From positions 333,996,967-334,060,966 of the forward strand of contig CM061531.1 in the NCBI GenBank assembly GCA_030545055.2: 64,000 nt of DNA. The letters are read 5' to 3'. The notes beneath the pieces are model-generated. The model was not told the origin of the DNA. It worked only from the letters and a program-made list of their open reading frames with translations, and searched no databases. Shown in pieces: positions 24,612 through 36,600 of this stretch. The DNA is from Neoaliturus tenellus. Lineage: Eukaryota; Arthropoda; Insecta; Hemiptera; Cicadellidae. Each line of letters begins with the position of its first letter. Position 1 is the stretch's first letter. The position numbers and the translations under genes were made by a program.

Positions 24612-27600
24612 TGGTTTAGTCAATAATTGGATGGTTCAGTTTTCATTTATTACGCTTTCAATACACTGACATTCTTTGGATAACTCTTGGGAGATATGTG
24701 GCAATCATTGCAAGGAATGTGAACTTGATAGAGATATAAAATTTGGAACACAAATACTACAGTACACATACAAAGGCTTTAATTTAGAAGGGAGACCATG
24801 TTAGATTTTCCATAAATGAGGTTTCAAATGGAGTTTTCATATTTTTTACCATTAATTTTTTAATTACATATTATTATTTCTGAGATAAAACGTCATTCAG
24901 GATAGATTTGAACCACAGCCTTTTCCACTTTAATAGTTAGCTGATGGTTATTCAGAAACAACAGAGTTCAAACTAAATATTATCAAGTACCACATATTCG
25001 TATTTTAATTTTAAAATTAGCTGACATTTTGAAGTGAAATATTATGCCTGTGGTTCAAAGTTGTCCCGTGAGATTCAAAATTAGCTTGAATTGAACAAAA
25101 CTCACAAGAGCAAAAAAATAAAACAATTAAGTGGTATTTTAAACCCTTCAATTATGTTGAGAGTTAGCAAAGTACATTAAAAAAGAAAATCTGATCTGAT
25201 GCAATATAGCATAGGTATTAATTTGATCCAATATTGACATTGATCAATTTTTTTATTCGATAGTGTTTTTGGTATGGAGCCTCCAATACTATCAAATAGA
25301 AAATCAATCGGTACAATTAAAGGTGCGTTGTCACTGGTGCGACTGCAACGATAATCCTTGAACGATTATCGGTGGACGATTATCGCTCAAGCGTCAGTGA
25401 CAACGGCGCCATTGAAGACAATGCTCAGCAGGCCCTCTACGATTATCGTCCAACGACTATCGTTCAACGATTATCGTTGCAGTCGCACCAGTGACAACGC
25501 ACCTTAACTAATTGCAATGGATCAAATATCAAAATATCATATCAGATCAGATTTTCTTTTTGAATTTTCTCTGCAACCACTGAAAGTACCTAGTTTAAAT
25601 GTTAAAATACTAAATTGTTTTTTGAACTCTTTGTAATTAAAAAAATTAATGGTAAAAAATTTGATAACTCCATTGAAAATCCCATAAGACCCACCATGTA
25701 CATCGAAAATCTAAGATGGCCTCCTATCTAAATTTAAAAACCTTTGTATTATGTATTATTTGTGTTTCAAATTTCATATCTCTTAAAAAATTGTTCATAT
25801 GCACAATTTTTCCAATCATCTGCCAGATGTTGTTCAAACTAATTGAACATCATCTGACCCAACACACTTGCCCTTTGGTCATATTCATCTTTAATTCGCA
25901 TCAGAGTGTGTCAGTGTCTAAAATAAGGTTTCAAGATTCCCCTTAATTGTGTTTCTAGCTTTGTAACAAAAAACTTCTCCATCAGAAATTGCAACGGATT
26001 CTAGTTAATAAAACGTTGTGAAACTTGTTTTTTACAAATTGGTAGCGACGTTTACGTTACCTTTTGTTGGTGCAGAGGGTTGTCGATGGCGTAACAGAGG
26101 TTCGTTATGAGCGCAGGCTTTGTAAGAAGCGCAGCACACTCCTGTGTCAGTAGTTGGACCTGAAGGTTGTCTTTAGAGAGGTTCTTGATACCCTCGACGC
26201 TTAAATCCAAATGAGAGAAAAGACAACGCAGCAAGTGTCTGTCCGCTTCTTGACCGTGCAGAGCAACCAACTGAAAATCGGAACTGGGATTAGGTTTCAT
26301 GCAAATTAATAAAAGTTTAAATAAAAGGTAATTTGAAGAAGTTGCGTTTGAAAAAGATTTGTCTACATAGGTTTTGCAAAGTTCAGTATTAAATAAAATT
26401 TATCCTCTTAAACATTAGTATAATAATGGTGGAAGAGGAAGTCTCTAAATAGGGAAAAGCTAAGAGCAGGGGCTAATTCCTTAAATCTCTATAACAAAAA
26501 CCCTTTGACCGAAATTGTGTTGACCAAAAGCGTTTATAGGCTATCGCCATGCATGTCTAGAGCTAACATCAAGAGCCTAGCCTTTACAATATCATAGGCT
26601 CTTGAGCTCTTGACTATTTTATTTTTTACGGTTATTTTTTATTGTAGACTACTTCAATAAAACCAATAGTTCAATAAAACCCGTAACATAATAATCATAA
26701 CTAATTGAACTATTAAATAACACATGTTCATTGGTTTGTTTTACTTTATAGTAGGCCTATGTTCTTCCTGAAAAGTAACTAAATTCATAAAGCAATGAGA
26801 AAATGTGGTGTAATGATAATTAGACTTCATCAACAACACATTAAATCCAAATAAAATACGCACAGTATTTTTAACAATTAAATGTTCTCCAATTCATTAT
26901 ACCCGCAATAGAGTAGTGTACAGTATAACATTTTGCACCACTTGTCACCGGACGAGTTTTTTAATCTACATTCCTCGATGTAAATCACATCGAGGAATGT
27001 CCCGGAATTTCCCGTGGTCGCAAGGAAATAGGTAGAAGGAGGAAGTAAACATTCATTTCTTAAACCATCTATCTGTCTAACTCGCGAGCGCACCTGTGTT
27101 ACGTGGAAAGTCAATTGACTATTTGAAAAATGAGTGTAAAAGATGAAAAGGTTAGTGTGTTTATCAAGGATGCACTTAAAGCTATTAATAGGATCGAATT
27201 GATGCTAGTGAGTCAGCAAAAATATTGTTATGATGGAGTGGGGGTTTTTCTGAAATTTTATTGGTTTTCGTGCAGTCTTGTGATTTTTTCTTTGACCAAT
27301 TTTAAGGCTAACAATTACAGGTTTTTCCACTACTTGCGACAAAATTTGTTTCCAAACTTTTCTTTCTCAATGTTAGTTGGACTAAACATAGATTTCATCT
27401 TCGATCTTTGAATTTAGCCCTTAAGTACTCACATACTTTTTTTGTGACAACTACTAACTCTACCATATTTATGTTTTTAAGTGAAAATATTATTGTTAAG
27501 AAAATGAAATTTGACTTCAGACATGTTTTTGAAAGTATTTAGTTAAATTTGACCTTTTTACTTCCTTTAAGTTGTTCAAAAATATTCCATATGTACTCGT

Positions 27601-30600
27601 TTTCAAAATAAAACTAAGACTAGGCTATATAAAAAAATTTAATATAAATAATAAAATTTCTGAGGATAACTAATTATCTATCTTCTTAATTCAATAAGGG
27701 GGTTGTCTATTACAAATCCCTTTTTCTCTTGACCAAGTTAACTGATTTTAAAAATTAAGGTGTCATTTTAAAGTTTACGATCTTAAGCTATGAAGATGAA
27801 ACACTAGTACTCGATCGAGATCCCCTCTTGGTACCTCAATGCACCATTTATACACCATAAACTGTGGCAATTGCCAGCAAATTACCTGCCTGGCCAACTC
27901 CAGGACGTTGACATTTGAAGGTACTAAGTGGTACAAGAGTAGGCCTATCTAAAAAAATATTATAGCTAGAAACAGAAAAATTTATGATCTCAGGGTCTGT
28001 GAACTCCCAGCGTGAGGACTTAGGCTCCTTTTATTCACCGCGGCATGTCGCAGCGGGCTGCCGCAGCGATTTTGTAAGTGCATTGCTCTAAATAGGAAAG
28101 TTTATTCAGAAATGAGCGGTCTCAGAAGTAGCGATGTGTCGCGGCGTTTTGTAAATTCTGTCGCGTGCACTTAGAAATCGCTGGCGACGAGCGGTTTCTA
28201 TATGCATTGGTTTGTATTGGGCCGTTTATTCAAAGCGGCAGCCCGCGTTCACTCTCGCAGTGCTGCCAACCCAAGAGGCCTCGAACATCACAACACGTGC
28301 TTGCCTTTCTGTCTGAGCGACTACCAAATGTAGTTGGCAGCACTGTTACCCCTTCCACACGACAGCGGTCGACAGCAGCGACTTGTCGCGTGAAAATTTG
28401 GCACAGCGATCGGCTGTAGCGACAGCCCGCTGCGACATGCCGCGGTGAATAAAAGGAGCCTTAAGGGTATGTGTGATGCCTAAAGGCTTCAATTTTTTGC
28501 ATGGTCTTAAATTTCTTCGATTAACCTTGATATTTCAGCAAAATATTAATAAAAAATAAAGTGATTATCATCTTGTAAATAAAAAAACTAAGAAATGGAC
28601 AGTAGATATATACAGGGTGTCTCTGAACTCCTTACCGACCTTTTAAGGTATTATTCCTGGACCATAGACAAGTCAAAATATCATATTTAAATTGTCCGGA
28701 AGTCTTTAGTTACTCACACAGCCGCCATTTTGTTTTATTTCACATAATAATTTTTATTTCCGTAACGGATGGTTGAATTTAGTTCATTTTTTGTGTGAAT
28801 CTTCATAATACCAACGTACATTTTCAAGAAAAAAATGAATTTTTTCACTGTATATTTTAAAAATGGCGGCCATTTTAAATTTTCAAACTTCTCAAAATCG
28901 GAAAATTTTATAAAAATTTTTTAAGACACAAAAAAGTTGACAAATTAACCAATGGTGCCAAGTTTGTAAGGATAACACAAAAAATAACGGAGTTATTGCG
29001 ATATTATCAATGAAAAACATAGATTTTTCTGTTAAAATGGCCTTAATTTGCATTGATTTTAATGTAAAATCAATGTTTTTCATGGATAAAATCGCAATAA
29101 CTCCGTTATATATTGTCATATCCTTACAAACTTGGTACCATTTGTTAAATAATTTAATTTGTCAACTTTTTTCGGTTTTGTAAAATTTTTATAAAATTTA
29201 TTGATTTTGAGATATTTCAGTTTTAAAATTTAAAATGGCCGCCATTTTGAAAATATACAGTGGAAAAAATTGATATTTTTCTTGAAAATGTACATTGGTA
29301 TGATAAAGATTCATACCAAATACGAGGGCTATTCAGAAAGTAAGGAACGTTTCCGTCTTACGCCGTTAGGCGCGCACGTATCGCCTATATTAGGGTATGA
29401 GAGCACTCGGGGCCTCAGTGGCTATCCAGCCGTGACACTAGGAGCATCGTCGCGCTGCTAGTTTTCTTTATATTTAAATTCAAAATGGCCCTTCCCGTAA
29501 AAAATGCCGCCAGTTGCGAAGTGCGATCGATAACACAGTTTTTGTTTTCAAAAAATTTAAAACTGATAGAGATTTATCGATTTTTATTCCTTCAATTTCA
29601 ACACAGCAAAGTCCGTGAAACTTGAGGGAAACATAACGAAAGCTCAGTTATGGAGGAGCAGCAGGTTTCACGGATCTTCTCGTCAACTTTAGTGACCAGT
29701 TCGTCAGTCACAATGCTCGGTCGTCCACTCTACTTCTCGTCAAGTACTGGTTCGGTCATTTGTAAACTGAATACACAACTTACGCACCAAACTTTCATTC
29801 AAGACATTGTTCCCATACACCTCGCACACTTTTCGATAAATCTTTATCGGTTTTAAGGTTTTTGCCAACAAAAACCGTGTTACCGATCGCACTTCGCAAC
29901 TGACGGCATTTTTTACGGGAGCAGCCATTTTGAATTTAAAAATTAAGAAAACTAGCAGCGCGACGATGCTCCTAGTGTCACGGCTGGATAGCCACCGAGG
30001 CCCCGAGTACTCTCATACCCTAATATAGGCGATACGTGCGCGCCTAACGGCGTAAGATGGAAAAGTTCCTTACTTTCTGAAAAGCCCTTGTATGAACTGA
30101 ATACAACCATCCATTACGGAAATAAAAATTACTATGTGAAAAAAACAAAATGGCGGCTGTGTGAGTAACTAAAGACTTCCGGGCAATTTAAATATGATAT
30201 TTTGACTTGTCTTTGGTCCAGGAATAATACCTTAAAAGGTCGGTAAGGAGTTCAGAGACACCTTGTATACAGGGTGTCCAGCTTTGACTGTCCGAAACTT
30301 TTCCATGTTGTTCAGCAAGCCAAAATAAACAAAAAAGTTGATATAAACATATGTCCTAAAATGCTTTGTTAACCCGCTAGCCGTCATTTTGTTTTTTACA
30401 CTTAATAATTTTTATTTAAATAACGGATAAATGGATTGGGTTTATATTTGGCATGAACCTTTACTTCAATAATGGTTATTAAAAGAAAAAATATTTTTCT
30501 TTTTCATCACATATTTTCAAAATGGCGGCCATTTCAAATTTTTAACCTCAAATATCTCAAAAACGGTAAATTTTATCAAAACTTTACAAGACACAAAAAG

Positions 30601-33600
30601 CTGCAAAATTTAATTATCTAACCAATGATACCACGATTGTAATGATCTGACAACAATTAATTAAGTTATTGAGATCTTTCTTCTAAATTAAACCTAAATT
30701 GGCATGCATTATAGTGGAAAATCTATGATTTTATACACAAAATCTCAATAACTTAATTAATTGTTGTTAGATCATTACAAACTTGGTAACATTGGTTAGA
30801 TAATTTAATTTGGCAGCTTTTTTTTATCTTGTAAAGTTTTGATAAAATTTACCGTTTTTTAGATATTTGAGGTTAAAAATTTGAAATGGCTGCCATTTTG
30901 AAAATATGCGACGGAAAAAAAATAATTTTTTTTAAATTTTAATAACCATTGTTGTAGTAAAGGTCCATGCCAAATATGAACCCAATCCATTTATCCGTTA
31001 TGGAAATAAAAATTATTAAGTGTAAAAAACAAAATGGCGGCTAGCGGGTTAACGAAGCATTTTAGGTCATATGTTTATACCAACTTTTTTGTTTATTTTG
31101 GCTTGCTAAACAGCTTGGAAAAGTTTCGGACAGTCGAAGCTGGACACGATGTATAGATAGATACGTATAGTAGTAGTTATATAGAAATTAAGAAATAAAA
31201 CATGTTTGTAAAATTATTATATCTTAATAGGCGGTGTAGTTTGTGCGTATAGCGAAGAAAAATTCCAAACAGAAACGTTATATTTTACAGATGGTTTCAC
31301 TTAACTCTAAAATCGAAAAAGTTAATACCATAAAACAAGTTTACGAAATATTTTATAGTACATTTATTATCGGGTAGTTCAGTTTTAGCACTTTTCTTAA
31401 CTTATTGTGCACTAACTCTTAAAACATACACAAAACAAAAGGTAAAACACTTCTGACATTAAAAAACTAGTTTTTTAATATTCTGTCAAGTGAGTTCAAT
31501 AGAAAAGATAATATATTTGATCTGACCAAAGTGGCATTTTCTACACAAAAATTTATAAAAATAATGCAACACTGCTATGAAGGTAACGAAAGGAATTCAA
31601 AGAGAAGGAAAAATTACTAACAAGGTATGCCGGCATTCTTATAGAAATGTAATTTCAAAGTAAAAGAATGAAAATGGAATGTTAACAATAAAGCCCAATG
31701 CTGGAAAGAATGTTACTAAAAAACTTACAATACATTGTGTTTAAGAAGAATATAAAGAGATAAATTCATACACTAACCAATATTTACATTTCTCATATAT
31801 TATTAACACTTAAATACAATTTAAGAATTCTAACCACCCGTTGTGTTAACTATTTGGATTGAAAAGCTTTTGTGAGGATCTTTATTTCCTGCAATGTGTT
31901 TTATTCCTCTAAGTTTATTGTTTTCATGTCACATAGTTTCAGTAACTTATTTTTGGAAAATCTCTTGTATCCTATACTATAATACGAGCATGTCTGAAAG
32001 GATGTGTGTTCCACGATCTCGAAATCTAGCGGTTAGATTTTGCTTATTCTTTGCATTTAAGAGTGTTTTGGCCCAAAAATAAGTTTAGAAACAGCCTCAA
32101 TCCCAGGAAAAATCGATTTTGGTCTATATTTAAGTTTAAAAATCGTAATTTTTAACATTGGTCTTATGGGTTGCTATTTTGGTAACGAAATAACAAAGAA
32201 AGGTGTACAAAAATAAAGGAACAGTAATGTTAATCAGACATTTGAAACAGCTGTTAACTGTAAAGAGGTAGTTGGTTGTTGGTGGAAATTTAAAACCAAC
32301 GAGCAAGGCTCGGATAACCTGGTACTGATAGGCTAACACAAACAATAGTGAATACAACAGTAAATTGGTTGCAGAAACAGTGAAAACTATGACTCTTTAT
32401 GGACTCTGATTCATCGGAATTTTTTGACATCCGAACTGGCCATCCGCCACATTAGTTTCGATGAACTAGAGGGCACTGGAATAAGTAAAGTGTTAACTAC
32501 AACTGGAGTATTTTTTCAGTTGTATTATACAGTTATCATTTATGATTTTTTTTATTATATTACAATTGAAAAGTAATGACAACAACTAGAGAAATCCAAT
32601 AAACTCGTTGATCATCGTAAAATAGGACGAATACAAACAGCAAAGTAAATAGAGACAAACTGAATAATAAAAAAAACTCATGCTCAGTTTATGATGAATG
32701 TTTGTTTAGTGTATTTATTACTATCATTGTCAAGAAAGTTTATTATTGTTAAGACTCAAATGTCAATTAAATGATGTCCGTTAATTTATTTCCTTAATAT
32801 TTTCTAAAGGTAATGTATGTTGTATATTTAAGACGAATTTGTGAGTTAATGTTCAAACTGATACATGATAACACATCTATATATTAATAGGTAAGCATGG
32901 TTCTTTTCCTCTTTTTTCAACTTGTGAGCGTCGTAGGAGTAAATCACACATATCATTAGAAAGGTATTACCCTGTAGAAGAGCAGTCACATTTTAATTCA
33001 CTTCGGCCCACAGAGTTAAAGCCTACAAGCTTTTAAAGTTTAAATGTTAATCTTAAGTAGTAATTAATAAATTTGAGCAAATCAGGAAGAACAGATGTTC
33101 CTGTGGGAAAATATTTTATTTTTCTATATGAGACAATATTTCTCTCAAATAATTATTGAGGTAGTTTAACTTGATAAGCACTAAAAAATGTTACCTATCA
33201 AATAATTTTTGTTAGTTTTAAAAGTCATGATTTTACCAAAACTGGGTATATAGGCACAATTTAATTTCAGTGATAGACATATTAATAATCATTTATTTGC
33301 CCTTGCAACATTCATTGTTGGTAGCAAAGATATAGACAATACATTAAATACATCTTTTGAGGACTAGTATTAGTTGTAGACTAGACTAACTAATTAAGTC
33401 TTTGGAGTCTAGAAAATTCATTACTTGTCTACATAAATAAATAGCCTACGTTAACGGCAAGTTTTGTAAACACAGTACCTTAATTAAAATCCGATAATAA
33501 TCAACTATAAAACTGGTAACAGAAACAAGTATTAGTTAACATTAGGCCTAGGTAGTATTAGGCCTATTAGTAACAATTGTGACTTTGATCCAACACAATG

Positions 33601-36600
33601 TTAGATGACAAGAAATAAACATTTGAGGATTATTAGAGTAGCACATAAAATTTAACAGTTTTTATGGGTAAGCCTACAGTAAGTTAAGCCAAATCAATTT
33701 ATAAGCTTAAACCAAAAGTTCTGATTTTTCTTGCTGAAATCTTGGAATCAGTAAATTATCTTCACTTTTACTAAAGAGAGGTGTTATTCAACATTTGAGT
33801 TGTAGGGGTCAAGTATTTACTACTCTTAATAACTAGGCATAAATCCTTCTTAACTCTATAGCCTTTTCTTTTTTAAAGTGTTTTTTATCTTTCAAATTTA
33901 ATGACCTACAGTCAAACAACAAATCTTAAATCAGCAAAACAGCTCATTGTTTAACAACAGTTCCTCGCATAATTGCCAAACCTGCACATTCTTTCCCATC
34001 AGTTTTACTGCAAACTAGTTTGTTTTTTTTTGAAATTTTAAACAAACATCAAATCAATTCCATGTCATATATGCCTAGCAGGCGAACTATTTTTCTCAAC
34101 AGGGGAACTTCCAAGGTTTTTTTAAAACATATTTAAAAGCCAAATCAACTGTGGGAATATTAGTAAAATCATATTTGCTTGAAATTACCATAAAATCATC
34201 TAAGTAGATTTTTACTAAACATCATGCTAGTATCATTACACTAATTGTTTAAAATTGTCTGTAGTGTTTAGGCCTATTTACAATTTCTTTGCTCACAGTA
34301 AATTTTAACTCACTTTTCCCCATGGTAAAATTTTAACCCAGTGCCCAAAAACAATTTTTTCTGTATCCTCTTCCATAAAAAATGTGATTTAAATCCTACT
34401 TAATAGGCTACCTGAGAAGTTGATCTATCAAAAACGTCTGGAAAAAATAGGAGACTAATAAATTAAAACTGCATTGGAACTGTTGTTTGTTCTCTGTTCT
34501 ACTACATTTTGAGCATTTTCACTTTACTTTGGCTGGTATTTTCTGATTTCTATTGCATGTGAATTTTGTTGTAGAAAATACATTGACTTTTTGTATTGGC
34601 TTCAGTCGTTTTTTAGTTATTTATTTGAAACACCTAGGCCTAGAAACAAATGGTATGGTTTTTTAAGGTGTACATGATACATAAATAGGCTAACATCAAA
34701 ACCACTACCGGTATAATTTGACATTAAACATCCTAATTCTTCTTGTTTAGTTTTACAGTATACTCTCGTTCATCGGACTCGGCGACATCGGAACTCCGCT
34801 TCATCGGAACTGAAAATCTGGATATTATTAATTTTTTTTTTCTTACGAAATAAATAATTTTTTTGTTTTAGCGCCTTCAATTTCCATTCGTTCTATCCGC
34901 ACAACAGTGAAGTATCACATTTTGCATCAAACGTCATCAGGCGTTTTCCATAATCTGTACTCATCGATGTGATTTACGAGGCCGTGGAGTAGGCCCTATT
35001 CGCAGAAAAATAGAAAGAGGAAGGGGGCAGGAAGTGAACATCCGCTTCGAGCACAAGCGCTTCCCAAACTGTCATTCAGTCTGTCTCGCGTCGCGACTGC
35101 ACCTGTGTTACGTGGAAGTCAGTTGACTGCTGGAATATGAGTAGAATATGAATATGGAATATGAGAATAAAGATTTTGGATCTTTATGTCCTGCGTTGTT
35201 TTTATTCCTATGGGTTCATAAAATCTCTTGTGTTATCTTAAAAACAAGAGCGAATACAATCACGATAGGTCACCGTACGGGCGGAAATGATGACTCACGA
35301 CGGACTCCGCTTCATCGGAATTTTTTTACATCCGAACCGGCCGTCCGCCACATTAGTTCCGATGAACGAGAGTGTACTGTACTTGTATAATGTAATCTTC
35401 TTTTATAATATACTTTTCTATTGAATAAAAGGAATTTGAAATAAAATACGTGGATAAGCTTTCAGTTTTCTGTAAAGTTTCTTCTGATTTTGTTCTAATT
35501 AAATATATTTTGGTAATTTTTGGATTAATTTACACCTAAGTAACTTGGAATTTAATTGAAAAATTTAAATTATGGTGAGTGTCTTCTAGAATATTTTTAA
35601 TTTGTATTCTAATGATTATGATTTATATTTTCAATTTTGAGTAGGTAGTGTTCTTTTGTATATTTAATAGTCTCAAAAATGTTTAGTCCAAATACAGTTG
35701 TCCAAATTTATATTTCGTCACAGAATCCATATGTTTTTATTTAACTTTATTCGCAAGTTTTTTTTCTTAAGTATAAGAATTTTGTTTAAATTTTTTGATG
35801 AAATGTGAATCCATAACATGTTATTCATTAGGCCTGGGCAATGTGAGATAGAATAATAGAAAAATATGCAATTTTCTTTAAATCTATCATATTACAATTA
35901 TTTGATATGAGGTGGCCCTCGAAATTGCGCATTTTATGATTCTGTATGAGAGAAACTAACCTACTGTAAAGTACATGTATGTTGGTGACAGAGATCTATT
36001 TTTGTTTAATATCTGGCTTTAAAATTCATCTGAGTAAGTTTAATCAGCTGTTAAATTACAATTCACATTAAAGGTCTTATAATAAAAGTTGGTCAACATT
36101 TTGAAGCGCCCTCTAGAAATAAATCACTAAAAACTATATGACCTTTTTAATTATGATACGCCCAAACGCTATATCCTAAGCTTTAAAATGACACCTCAAT
36201 CTTAAAAATCGGTTCAATAAGAAGATAGAATCTTTTTAAAGTATAAATTATACTTAGATCAAATCTCTTTGCTTATGAAATTTAAACATATCCATTAAAA
36301 CTTTAACTGTTGTCAATTATTGCACCTAACAATTTTTCTAATTTTAATCCCAAGATTTTTAGGACTGATGGGAATGCAGGTGAACATAGATATTAACTGT
36401 TGAAAACTACAACAAAATAAAGTTGTTCAATAATCACTGTTAGTAACTCACTCCTATTTTTGAGCTCAAGTTATGTAAATGATGCTACAAGTAAAATTTC
36501 TGGGAAATACAATTTTATATGCAGGTGACACTACAGCAATTCTTAAAGCTAAAAGCACTGATGAACTTAAATTCTTTATAGACCAAGCTTTTCATCAGAG

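Larger units (their letters stand above)
29323..30090. mobile_element. Mariner-like foldback element, 768 bp
   Basis: Ends CGAGGGCTATTCAGAAAGTA and imperfect complement, TA duplication at 29321-29322 and 30091-30092. Both arms carry the start of a mariner transposase gene in inverted orientation; the catalytic part is absent. Confidence 0.85.
28613..30265. mobile_element. TA-flanked full-length foldback (hairpin) element, with a nested mariner
   Basis: Arms of about 430 nt meet near 29045. Ends CAGGGTGTCTCTGAACTCC and its near-complement abut TA. The right arm is split at 29321-29322 by a mariner-like foldback; without that insert the arms are equal in length. In CNOT1 intron 1. Confidence 0.82.

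Noticed and set aside
27130..27411. An intact gene starting MSVKDEKVSVF
   Set aside because: It lies in repeat-family DNA shared with 34756-35379, has no recognised domain past the first 25 residues and soon becomes low-complexity.
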